From: Eutypella sp. D-1
Lineage: Eukaryota; Ascomycota; Sordariomycetes; Xylariales; Diatrypaceae
Assembly: GCA_023313575.1 (NCBI GenBank)
Contig: JAJTTP010000006.1
Span: 2,480,001-2,544,000, forward strand
Length of the DNA stretch: 64,000 nucleotides
Reading direction: 5' to 3'
The translations under genes and the position numbers were made by a program. Below, one piece after another: positions 1 to 10,671 of this stretch. The notes under the pieces were generated by a model. That model was not told the origin of the DNA. It worked only from the letters and a program-made list of their open reading frames with translations, and did no database searches. The first letter of the stretch is position 1. The number at the start of each line of letters is the position of its first letter.

Positions 1-1025
1 TACCATCAATGCTGGCACTCCTCCTGCGGAGGCTCTGACCGACTTCGACGTCCCGACTGTCGCGCACTTACTGAAACTCTACCTCCTGGAACTCCCCGGT
101 ATGTTTGACCCGAAAGTGACGGAAAGAGAAGAAATTGCTAACGTAAATGGCAGACTCGCTGGTTTCGTCCCATGTGTATGAGATCATCAAGACCATCTAC
201 GCGACCCCGACAGCAGACAACAGCGATGATGCCCGTGTGGGTGTTCTGCAGCAGACCCTGTCGCAGCTCCGTCTTGCCAATATCGCCACCTTGGATGCCT
301 GCATGAACCACTTCACGCGTTTGATCGAACTTACCTCGGCGGACGAGCAATATATCCAGGACCTTGCCACGTCGCTTGCACCATGTATTCTGCGCCCCCG
401 GACAGAGACATCGTTGACCATGGAGGAGAAACACGCCTACCGCTTAGTCCGGGACCTGTTTGCCAACAAGACGGCCATCTTCAGCGAGCTTAAGCGCATG
501 TCCAGCCTTACACACACAGGGTCAGTCAACAGCCAGCGGCCTAGGGCCATCAGCACGGACGAGTCGAACCGAAGAGCTCATATGGAGGAACGGCAGCGAG
601 CCCTGTTGGAGAAAGCGGGCCCCCGAGGACGCGCGACGAGCCCGGCGCCCGGCCCGCGCGGACACCGGAGAGACCGAAGCACCGGAGGCCCCGAGACCAG
701 GTTCCCCATCCAGACCAGCCCGACGTCGAGCCACGAGCGGCACCGCAGCAGCCTAGCGAGCACGCTGAACCGGCAGAGCCTTGAGGTGCCCGACGGGTCC
801 AGCCCGCCCGACACGAACGGATCGTCGGGGTCGCTCAACGGCGACAGCCACCCCAAGATCGAGGGCGAAGGCATCGTGAAGCGAGATAGTCTGGGGCGGA
901 GCGGTGCCCGGTTCGTGGGCGGGCGGAGAGTGACGGTGGGTTCGGCTGGCACGCCAACGTCGACCAAACAGCCGGAGACCCCCGACCGGGGAGTGACGCT
1001 TGTCGATGCGCCGATGGACGACTAG
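1..1025 (+). CDS. RhoGAP-domain protein, C-terminal part (truncated at window edge)
   Basis: This is the 3' part of a gene for a Rho-family GTPase-activating protein, which would stimulate GTP hydrolysis by Rho/Cdc42 at the cell cortex. The exon 2-98 is open in frame 2 and reads into a RhoGAP helix (HLLKLYLLELP). A 55-nt intron at 99-153 (donor GTATGT, branch GCTAAC, acceptor CAG) joins it to 154-1025, giving ELPDSLVSS across the junction. The RhoGAP fold continues with ANIATLDACMNHF and LAPCILRP to about base 520. A Ser/Pro/Arg-rich disordered tail follows, ending VDAPMDD. The arginine finger and any FCH/F-BAR, DEP or other N-terminal domain lie upstream of the window, so the subfamily (Rgd1-like, Rga8-like or other) cannot be settled. 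The RhoGAP call is firm; the orthologue is not. Confidence 0.85.
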
Positions 1026-2491
1026 TAGTTGTTAGTGTATGAACGTATCGACTAATGGACAATTTTTCTGCACTCCAGGCGAGCAAAGCTGATGGGCGGG
1101 AGAGCCTCCTATGGCAGGGGCAGAGCAAGGGGCGGTTCTACGCGAGGACGGGCCGGTACTGCGAGCTCTGCACCGTCAGGGAGCACCGCGTCTCCTTCTG
1201 CGACTCGATCCTGCCGGGACACCATCAACACCAACACCAACACCAATATCCTCGGGTACCAGCCACGGCGACGGCGGCAAAGGCACCGGCGAGGTGGAGG
1301 AACAGCGATCTCGGCCCCCCTCGACGGATCCGAACCGAACCGACCTGGTCTAGTCGATCTGATATCACTTGACCGGACCTGTACAAGATTGTACGCTTTT
1401 TACGAGTTAACGGGGGCATGGCATTTGAGGCACGGCTATTTTCTATACTTTCTTCCATATTCTACTACTACTACCTACCACCACCACCACCCTTACTTCC
1501 CTTCCCTTCTTATATCTGGACTTTGTCGTCTGTTGTTCCGCTCTGCTCTGCTCTACTCTGGCTTTTGTCTATCTAGCTATGTATGTAGTAGCCATCGATC
1601 TTGCATGGATCTCACGAGGTTCGGAATTGGTAAACCAAAAGAGGGTTTTTGTTCTTTTCTTCGCGTATTTTCCCCCCGTGAGATGAGCTGTGTTTCTTGT
1701 CCTGCTGCGATTTGAGTTCGTGTTGTGTGTATCGTGATGTTTGTGTTTTCCCGTTGTAGTAGTTCCGAAGGTTTACATAGTACAACCTTGATGATGAGAC
1801 TTGCATAGCTGCCTTAGGTACCTAGGAAGTAGTCTACTCGAAACTCCCAATGAATTTGTAGTGCACGGTAAGAAACGATTTTCAAGAAATAAAAGCATAT
1901 TAACGTTGCATGATATCTTTCTGCATGAAAAACAAACCCACAAGAAACCCAACTAGGCCATGTACTATATATAGCAGCAGCACCACATGTTAGAACAGTC
2001 TGATGTTGGAAGGAGTTAGTTAAAACAGAGCTAAACCATATTACCGTAGGGCTGTGCCCAGGTGCCAAGAATTAACAAACAGCTCTAAAATCGATACAGG
2101 ACCCAGTGATAAGGGGAAGCTTCTAACCCCAGCGGTCCCCCTTATCGTACCTAAGTATGCGTCTTATCAAACGTGGCCTCACTTCAGGGTATACAATTAT
2201 GTAACTACCTACCTACCTGGCTGGGTACCTACCTACGTACATAGATAACTTCCTACAACACACCTCAACTTCCTATGAGATTTTGAGCCGAAGTGGAAGC
2301 AAGCGCCTGGATAGTTGAATTGATACATTCCTGGGTACATTCGACGCTCGACGAGGAGAAGCAGCTACTATTTCCACCTGGAGCTCGGAATCGGGATCGG
2401 GATATCGAAATCGGAAACCGGAATACTATACACCACTCTTGCGCGCCGACGCCACCGCTGCTTGCGCAAGCGCGCACCCCTTTCGCCCAAG
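1026..2491. other. Intergenic: RhoGAP 3' flank and SPC3 upstream region
   Basis: I see no convincing gene. Bases about 1217-1246 hold a short CACCAA-type microsatellite. Bases 1440-1560 are a long pyrimidine-rich stretch, probably part of the RhoGAP 3' UTR or flank. Bases 2200-2240 contain the CTAC/GTAC tetranucleotide motif that recurs through this genome's intergenic DNA. The last few hundred bases must carry the SPC3 promoter; no specific site is recognisable. Confidence 0.5.
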
Positions 2492-3336
2492 ATGTATAAC
2501 TCCCTCACGCGACTGCAGAACGTCTTCGGGTTCTTCACGTCCGTCGCCTTCGCCGTCGGCGCCATCATCGCCGCCTCCGACCTGCTGTCCCCACGGACCC
2601 CGACCGGCGTCATCACGCCTACCAACGTGCAGGTGTAAGTGTTATTCTCTGGCAGGTAGTAGCTACGTTTACAGGGCCCGAGGGATGGGAATTCAAGGGA
2701 AACGAACGGGAAAAGAAAGGGGGGAAAATCGCTGACGAAGAGACATCTGTGCTGCGAAACCCCCCTAAATACAGCGTTAAGGGCCGACCACACTATTACA
2801 GTACCAAGAAGGAGGAGTACGCTATTATCAAGTTCTCGCTCGACGCGGACCTCTCGTCGCTGTTCACGTGGAACACGAAGCAACTCTTCGTATATGTGAC
2901 GGCGGAGTGGCCATCGACCTCCTCCGCTGGCACCAACGAGACGAACAAGGCCGTGATCTGGGACAGCATCATCACGAGCCCGTCAGCAGACCACCTATCG
3001 AACCTGGGTCCCGCGACGCTGAAGAAGCTGCGGCGCGCGACGGCGGGGCGCACCGTGGACCCGTCGCGCGGGCTGCTGCGCCTCCAGAACCAGCGGCCCA
3101 AGTACCAGATCACGCACCCGACGGGCCGCGTCGCCGAGACCTCCGACGACGTCCGCCTCCGCCTCCACTACAACGTCCAGCCCTGGGTCGGCGTCCTCAC
3201 CTGGGACCACCGCGGCACCGACTACGGCCTCTGGCGCGCCATCGACGGCGCTGATAGCGACTCCTTCGCCCTCCCGCCCCTCAAGAAGAAGGACGACGAG
3301 TCTGCGAAGAAGACTAAGAAGGCGAAGAACACTTGA
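2492..3336 (+). CDS. SPC3: Signal peptidase complex subunit 3 (SPC22/23 family)
   Basis: This is a subunit of the ER signal peptidase complex that cleaves signal peptides from secretory and membrane proteins. It is a type II membrane protein with most of its mass in the ER lumen. Exon 1 is 2492-2634 and exon 2 is 2775-3336, with a 140-nt intron (donor GTAAGT, CTGAC branch near 2732, acceptor CAG). The junction reads NVQVVKGRPHYYSTKKEEYA, which is characteristic of the family. The product is 234 aa: a short cytosolic start (MYNSLTRLQNVFG), one transmembrane anchor at about residues 12-32, then the conserved luminal domain with FTWNTKQLFVYVTAEW and LHYNVQPWVGVLTW. A lysine-rich C-terminus of 20-25 residues (KKKDDESAKKTKKAKNT) is extra, as in many fungal orthologues. 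The length fits the family's usual ~180-230 aa. The start at 2492 gives the expected N-terminus. Confidence 0.93.
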
Positions 3337-5359
3337 TGCGGTGAGGATGAGCGCCCGGGGGTATGATGGAGCGATTGATTGACAGCTTTGGTGGGAGATG
3401 TGGAAACATAGCAGGCAGTATGTCAAAATGTAAAATGTGCAATGCAATTCAACTATCTTTTTAGCGATCAGCAGCGGATGCGAACAGGGCGATGCCCTGG
3501 GCTAATGATTGCGATGAAATGGTACCTACATATACCCCTTAGGCCCCTCGCTCCCTCATCATACAACTTGTTACAGATGGGCAGGTAATGTAGCACCAAC
3601 CAAGCACACCACTATCACTAAGAGACAGAGATAGTTGGTATGGAAGAAATAATCTATATACAAGTCGAAATGGAGGAACAACCATTTCCCAAGGTAAACA
3701 GAGAAACATCATTGTGAGAATAGAAATAGGTCAGGAAAAGGGAAAAGGAGAAAAAAAAAAGTGTTCAGGCCCGAATTTCGAACGTGATCCCTTGGACCTG
3801 AAGGCAGGAGCTCGGCCTCTCCTGCCCCGCCTGGGACTTCCGTATCGAACCAGTACCGTGTTGAACCCGTTGCACCACAAGGGCCGAGCTTGCGGTTGTA
3901 CAACGAGAAGATTGGCTCTCATTTGCACTTAAGGCACCGGCGACGGTAGCTATGGTTCACCCCGCCTACGTAAGGTACCTTCCTACCTACATACCTACCT
4001 AGGCGCATACTATATACCTAAGTAGATAGGTAGGAAGCTCGAAAGTAGGTACTTGCAGCATTTACTCATTCAGCAAGCTACCTAGCTTGTAGTAAACACC
4101 CCCCCGTTCACAAGCAAGAGGAATACATCTCCTCGGTGTTAGAACGGATACCACAGCATAGAATCTACTTGCCGATCAACCCCTACGAAATGATAACCAG
4201 CTAGCTACCTAGAGAGGGCTCCCTCCCTACCATGCCGCAGCCTGGTATTCACTCTCTTGGTAGATCTTGAGTATGCATCACCGGTTAGTTGTCTAACAGG
4301 CCAGCGGGGACAAAGACCCTAAGTTAGCAAAGCGCCCGGGCGTACCGCAGCAGAACTTTGAGCTGGCTGCTTTTTCCTTTGCTTATCGACGGGAGCACCC
4401 GGTGAGTTGGCGACCGCGACCCTACGTGGCTGGTATTCGAGCATAGCTTCACTACACTTTACTTCACTTTACTTCAGGTCCTCCCGAGTCACTGAAGAGT
4501 CTGGATCCCTCGAAAAAACCTCACCGCTAGCAACCCTGGATGTCCGGCGATCTGATTAGGCGAGTACCCCTGTGGTACGCTCTATTATACCGCCGAATAT
4601 GGACATTTTGGGTCACGTACAGATTTGGTGGTAGAGGGCGTAGGGGAAGTGGCGCAGGCCATCTGAAGGCGATTATTCGCGGGCATAAACGTGCACAGGG
4701 TCCGAAGTGGATAATCAGTACGACTCACATGCAGACCAGGAGCCATGTCCGGGCCATAAAGCAAGTTGTATTTTCTTCTCTCTTTTCCATTCATGGGGGC
4801 AGGGATGTCCGTCCGGAAATCCCACCCACCCATCTAGGCATTCCTCTGCGTGGGCTTTCAACTCGCAAGCTTTCCTACTCTACCCAATTGCACCAGCACC
4901 CAAATGCGATAGACCGGCATACCGATTCCCTCGAGAATGAAAACAATCAAAAAGACTGGGGGTATAAAGGGGAATTGGGAAGCCGATAATAAGGCAGGGA
5001 AATAAAAAGAGCACGCCACATATGTATGTACAATACATGACATAGGACGTGACGTGATGTTGACATGCCAAAACTCCGGTTCCCTTCACTAACTCCGTTT
5101 TTCTTCCATGCTGCTCGCTGATGCCGGGGAAACAAAAACCAAAAAAGCATTGGGGGGAAACGATCCAGGGCAATGAGCCTTCAACATGACGATGAACGAC
5201 GAACATGGGACTGAAGGAAAGAAAATAACAAAAGCACACTTCTTGACCCCTTTTCCGACCCCACTTTTCCCCAAAGCCTCCCTGAATAGCCGGAAAAAAA
5301 AAAGAACCGGTGCTATCCTCCACACCAGCTCCCCCTGAGTTAGAGAGTCTTTAGATATA
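3337..5359. other. Intergenic between convergent SPC3 and ULP2
   Basis: The two flanking genes are convergent, so this stretch holds two 3' UTRs and spacer. No gene is supported. Bases 3960-4050 are dense in TACCTACC/GTAGGTAG tetranucleotide motifs. Bases about 3768-3888, read on the minus strand, contain a tRNA-like A-box and a perfect 8-bp hairpin (listed separately), but no credible tRNA fold. Bases 4440-4475 carry a short tandem of CACTTTACTT type. Confidence 0.5.
3803..3826. repeat. Perfect 8-bp inverted repeat (hairpin) with 8-nt loop
   Basis: GGCAGGAG at 3803-3810 is the reverse complement of CTCCTGCC at 3819-3826. The GC-rich stem would be stable in RNA or single-stranded DNA. It lies within a ~120-bp stretch that on the minus strand begins GGCCCTTGTGGTGCAACGGG, which resembles a pol III A-box. 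It may be a degenerate tRNA (a long variable arm could produce such a hairpin) or a chance hairpin in a 3' UTR. Confidence 0.5.
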
Positions 5360-8300
5360 CTAGTCGGAGATCTCCACGTACTCCTTCTGGACAGGCTTGG
5401 GGGTACACTTGACATGTCCTTTGGTGTCGCCGTCCCGACGCCCAGCAAAGTGCCGGCTGATAGTGGATTCCTTCTGGCGTGGTTGATAGCTAGGCCGCCG
5501 CGGTTCATCGCCGGGGCTTGGGACTAGGTTCGGGTCTGGACTTCGGTCCAGGGTGAGACGGGTTTTCCTGCCCTGCTTCGCCGGCGACTCTGAGGGTACT
5601 ATGTTTGCAAGCTTCTGCGTGTCTTCAGTCACTGTGGGACTGCCGCCCACGATACCATCTTCTGCCGCAGCCACAACGGGTGAGCTTCGTGAGCCTCGCT
5701 TGTCGTGATCTTCAGATTTGCGGGGAGTCCTAGGTGAAGGCGTTGAAGCTGGCCTGCCTTGGATTGGACTTTTCGCGGCGATGGTCGTAGAATCGGCACT
5801 AGACGATTGCTGGATCTTTTCAGGGGCTACAACAACTACCGTCCCCGTCTTGGTGGTAGGAGGCGATAGCGGGTATTGCCCGGGTACGTGTGTATTCTCA
5901 GTTTCAGATGGTGGTGGTGTTTGCCGTTCAGCAACTTTTGTGGTAATCTTAGGGACCACGTGCTGAATAACAACGCTCGACTCATCCGGATCATTGACTA
6001 GGGGTCTCGAAGAGTCCTCTGTCGGGTTGGTTTCATCTCTTCGCTTATCTCGGTTATCCCGGGGGTGAAACATTCCCGATATATCAACTGTTCTCTTAGA
6101 TGTTACTTCTTCCATCTTAGGTTTTGTATCGTGGCCTGGCTTCTCCTCTGTAGCCTTCAGGGCTATGTTTGGTTCTGCGGAGTGTGGTGGTTTTTGAGGT
6201 GACCTATGAGGCGCCTCACTACCTTTTGACTCATCGCGCGAAGAGGGCCTGCTGGTCGCCTTCTTCATTAGACGTTTTTGTTTCATAAGAACATCCTCCC
6301 TCTCCTTCTGCTCCTGTTGAAGCTTGAATATGAGCTCCCTGATTTCGTTCCGCAAAACAGAAGGGTCAAGATTCCACGATATTTTCTCGTGCTGCAGAAC
6401 ACTGCGGATAAATGTATCGGGGTCTCTGAGAAATTCCTGGATGTACCCCACGAGGTACAGACCACAGTCGCAGTAGTTGCTTTGTAGGGGGATGTTCTTC
6501 GCCGTCATCCCCAGAGCCCCAAGGACCGGAATGTCTTTCCCTTTCTTGTCCATCAGTTCTGCCACCAAGTATTGCTTGAGAAAGTTGCAGGCAGGCGAGT
6601 GGGATCCTCCGAGGGAATCGAGTGTGATGATCCTAGGTTGGGCTGGGTCGTATCGTCGGAAGCCCCCGCTCTGTCTCTTCCCCGCCCTTTTGCGGTTCGG
6701 GGATTCCAGAGGTTGTTTCTGCTCCGCCGGTTGCGCCGGATCCTTGAGTTCCTCTGTCAGATTTATCGTCGCGCTCTTCGTGGACTCTCCCGCGTTTGTT
6801 GGGGTTGCATCGCGGGTGATGTCGCCTATTTTCTTAGTCTCCAGTTCTACAACGTCTGGGCTGTGAAGGGACATACGACTGATTCCGGCAGCGACCTCGG
6901 CTGGCGTGTCGGCGTGCGGGCTTTCCTGGCCCGAGAGTTTAGGCTTCGTGTCGACTCGGGAGGTACTGTCGCCATCTTCAATGGTGATCGAGTTCTGAGC
7001 GGATTTATCTCTTTCAGGGGGGTTCTCAGGAGGGTTCTCATAGGGGTTTTCAGGGGGGTCGTCTTCGACTGCCATGAGTTTTGGAGCGTTGCAGATGATG
7101 GCAACGTACCAATGCGAATGCTCATTAATAGGCACGACGATGTAGTCCTTCTGGAAGAGGTCCACCTTGGAGGTCCAAGTTCTGACACTATCATAGTTGA
7201 TACCTCCACCGGCCTTGGTTGGCTTAAGCTTGTCGAAGAAGAACGTGTTCTGAAAGTAGATTCTCTGGGCCTGATCCGGCCGCTCCGTTTCCAGAGCATA
7301 TTGAAGATAGCGAAGATAGAATATAATGATGTTGTCGTTGAGGAACTGGCCCTCGTCTAACCTTTCGATATCGTCCTTATCTACGGTAGCTCGGCTCTTG
7401 CCATGCGGAGGGAAAATCAACGAATTGCGCCATTTTTGTTCCCAACCTGGATTGTTAGCCGTCCACGAGGGTAGCTCCGGCTCCGGTGTAGGATCCCTTA
7501 GTACCACTGTCGAACGAGTCGCACGCGTGGGTCGGTTCTCCCTAGACCATTTTGGACTATCTGGAACTTCGTAGGTATCGCTTTTTGTGGTCGTGGGTTC
7601 GCCCGGTTGCATCCGATCCTTCCACCGTTTGGGAGGGGGCTGTGTTCCATCGACAACACTTAGCAATGCTTTGGAAGTATTGATGCGGTCCTGTGCATTA
7701 TGTTGCATGAGTTCAACGTCGCTCGGGAGGGACCCGTCCTTTAATACGGTGCTACGGGTGGCTTTTCCAAAGCGATGCCCCAGTTGCTTTTCCAACACTG
7801 CCCTGCTAATCGGTTAGCTTCTGGAATGCATGGGGGATTCCTAAATGAAACTTACACTGGCTTCGTTGCTATCTCGATCGGCCTGATATCCTCCCTTGGC
7901 ATTGCGACCCATTCACAAAACTGCTCGACGCCCTGTGGAGAGGAGAGCTCGACATAGAGCTTGGCGCCGGCGGAAACACTGGGTTCAGCTGCACGGCTTA
8001 TGTCGATGATACAACAGTCCTTCCTCTCTTCTGGCACGGTGATAACATGGACTTTCTCAAGGTTGACCATCATATAATCGTACCCTTCCAGGATTTGGCC
8101 TTGGCCATCTGTGGGAGAGAGGACGACACTCTTGTCTCGGACGGAAAGCAGGCACTCACGAGGCCCGCCCGTTTCTTTCGAATAACGGTGTATTCCATCG
8201 ACAGCCCGTTTGACCTTGAGCCCCTGGCCAACGGTCTCCTTTGCGCGATCAAGTGTGGTCTTAAGTGGATGGGTTTCTGGTTTTTGCTGGCTCGCTTTCA

Positions 8301-9224
8301 TTTCTATCCCCTTGAACCGTGTTCGCTTTACATCTCCGTCCGTAGAAAGGCTCGACGATTTAGGCGGGACACGTGAGCCGGGTATATTGGCAGCCATATC
8401 GTCTTGATCCTGAGACAGCTCGTCAAGGTCGTGGTCCGGTCGAGGTCGCTTTCTATTCACACCATCTACGATGGTTCCCTGTCTCCTAGTCCCAGAGGCA
8501 GTGTGTGGTTGTCGGTAACGTTCACTAAGAGCAGCTAGGGACACCTCGTTCCGGTCGTTGGGTTTCCGTAGCGCCTGCCGGGCACTCTGCGCGATCTCGT
8601 GGGCCTGGGGATATGTCACAAGAGCTACTTCATTGTCCTCTGCCAAGGGATCGCCATCGTCGTCGTTGAAGCGAATATGTTTCCGCATAGGCCTTTCTTC
8701 CGCATTACTCTTAGCTTTCTTGTATCTCGGTCGAGCCGAGGTTGGCTTGGTCAGTTTGTCAACCTGACGCAACTCAGGAACATTCTGGGAATTGTCTCTG
8801 TTGTTTGACGATGGGCCGGGGGTGGTGCCGTGAGAGTCGCTTATAGAGCAAATACTATCGCTTGCTGAGCGCTTCCTAGGAACATGGGATGAAGGCGGAT
8901 CGGAATCGGGCAGGGGGGCGAAATGAGCTTGGGTATGGGTATGGGTATGGGTATGGGAGTGTTGGGCTTCATGTAGCTTTTGGCGTTTGGAAGGGGGCGG
9001 GCTCGATTGCGGTTGCCTGTGTACAAGGCGGGAGGAGGACGAAGTCGGGTTCCTGGGGCCATTCAAGGTATTGACAGGAGTGGGCGCACCGTAGTTGCCG
9101 TTGCCGATAGACCTTTTCCAGTGCGGACTCTATTAGAATAGTCAGTCTCGTCATATTCTTCCCAGACTACACTACTGACCCAGACCATATTAGCTATATT
9201 ATTGAGAAAATCTCTGAGGAACAT
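5360..9224 (-). CDS. ULP2: Ulp2-type SUMO-specific cysteine protease (C48 family)
   Basis: A C48 peptidase that removes SUMO from nuclear targets, probably the Ulp2/SENP6-7 branch, which trims poly-SUMO chains. Proposed exons: 9224-9180, 9129-7856, 7802-5360 (introns 50 and 53 nt; GTCAGT and GTAAGT donors; GCTAACC branch in the second), about 1253 aa. The N-terminal third is disordered. A conserved PH-like segment (ECLLSVRDKSVVLSPTDGQG to IEIATKPV) spans about 8200-7855. The catalytic domain starts near 7390 (DIERLDEGQFLNDNIIIFYL). The catalytic His is in HSHWYVAII (about 7125-7100), the Asp in ITLDSLGGSH (about 6630-6600), and the Gln and Cys in LQSNYCDCGLYL (about 6490-6450). An acidic/Ser-rich insertion splits the domain between His and Asp, as in Ulp2/SENP6-7. 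A long disordered tail follows. The start is uncertain: the frame is open upstream of 9224 through a CCG/CGC tract but has no in-frame ATG there. Confidence 0.88.
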
Positions 9225-10671
9225 AGCCTCATGGCCGGAGACGGGCCTTCTCGATTCGAGGTCGAGCAAGCGCACTCCGTACTGTAAGCGGCGGCGGCGG
9301 CGACGGCGGCGGCGGCAAAGGCGGCGGAAATGACAGAGCAAAGGCTTCTTCCCAACTCATCTGCTAGGTGGTAGGATGCGTGGGGGTAGCAGGAGTGGTA
9401 AGAGTGATGGAATTTTCAGGGTATTATGCCCTTATTAAAATTAAAAGTTAGAAAAGGAATCAGAAATGCAGATGTAGATGTAGATATTGGCATACAAACC
9501 GACATTCTTGACCTCCAACAAGTATTACGAGTACATGTAAGATCAACTGTTCTGGTTGCGGTGGGTGAGTTGAACGAAGAGAAAAAAGGACAAGGCAGAG
9601 GAGTAGTGGAAAGAATAATAGAAGGAGTAGAAGAGGAAAAGGAAAGAAGAAGTTGGACCGATTGCAGGTTCCCCCCCGAGGGATTAGCTGAGTGAGCCTT
9701 GGTGGAGGTTGCTCTTTCCCGTCTCTTATTTCTCTAATTTATTCTAAAAGGCAAACATGCTCAGCTTACCATGTAGGTAGGTATGTGTGTAACTTCCAAA
9801 GTTGCAAGGAAGGAGAGAGGGGTGTTTAGATTTCTCTCCATCTTCCAACTTCTAAGGTTCTTCTCCAGCTTGCAGTCAGTCAGCCTGTCACCTGCAGTAG
9901 GTAGATCTAGAGGTACTTGCTTGTATGTACATATGTAGTTGTTTAAGTGATTGCTAACCCTCTAAGGTTAATTAATTACGGGCTACGTACATGTACGTAG
10001 GTGTGTACTTAAGCCCTTTTTTCTTATCGAGGAGATACTCGGATGCTTACAACTACAGCAGATAGGCATTCCAATGATGGGGTCCAGCCACATGGAAGGT
10101 TGTAGCAGTACTTAGTAAGTACATACTAGGTATCGTCTTCACATCATAAGTACTACTTCCTGCTGCAGTCAATCAACGCGGTTAACGCGCCCGATAACCA
10201 CCTATCCTATATACGGGATAGAAAGCGACCTACTTACTGGTGTACTTCCCTCAAACATACCTAAGACAGAAACATGAGGGTTTTATGACTTTGAACCTTG
10301 TTTTAACTCAAACAGACAAACGCTAGGCATACCTACCAGGCAGTTGTAGTTGTATGTTTACTTTCCCTCATCATCCGTTTCTTGATGCCTTCTCCCTTAT
10401 GCCGGATGGTGTAACGCCCGAGAAGGATAAAAGGTAGAAATGTATCTCTGTGAGAAAGGAGCTGTACCCATTAGTTATTATTTTACACAATGATGCAAAT
10501 GTGCCTGCCTGTCTATCTAGGTAGGAAACGATGGAACCTTGGAAAACACATTTCCTCCCGGAATAAGAACGGGATGGAGCTTTGTTAGCCCAGCAGACAT
10601 AACTTCTTCAACCCCCTTTTACGACCAGAGCAGTCAGCTCCTCCTTTCCCTCTAGACTTCATCCCCGGGCT
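9225..10671. other. ULP2 upstream region and peroxidase 3' flank
   Basis: Bases 9225-9360 may still be coding for the ULP2 N-terminus. The minus frame is open to about 9356 across a CGG/CCG triplet run at 9286-9320, and a CTTACAG acceptor-like site ends at 9282. Beyond 9360 I see only AT-richer spacer with TAGG/CCTA motifs. The short plus-strand frame at 9426-9695 is rich in simple repeats (GATGTA units) and does not look like a gene. Confidence 0.45.

Noticed and set aside
1092..1715. 207-codon plus-strand frame downstream of the RhoGAP gene
   Set aside because: The translation is dominated by CACCAA and CACCAC microsatellites (Thr/Asn and His/Tyr runs) and lies in the likely 3' UTR.
6572..7360. 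262-codon plus-strand frame inside the ULP2 region
   Set aside because: It lies opposite the conserved SUMO protease domain; its own translation has no recognisable features.
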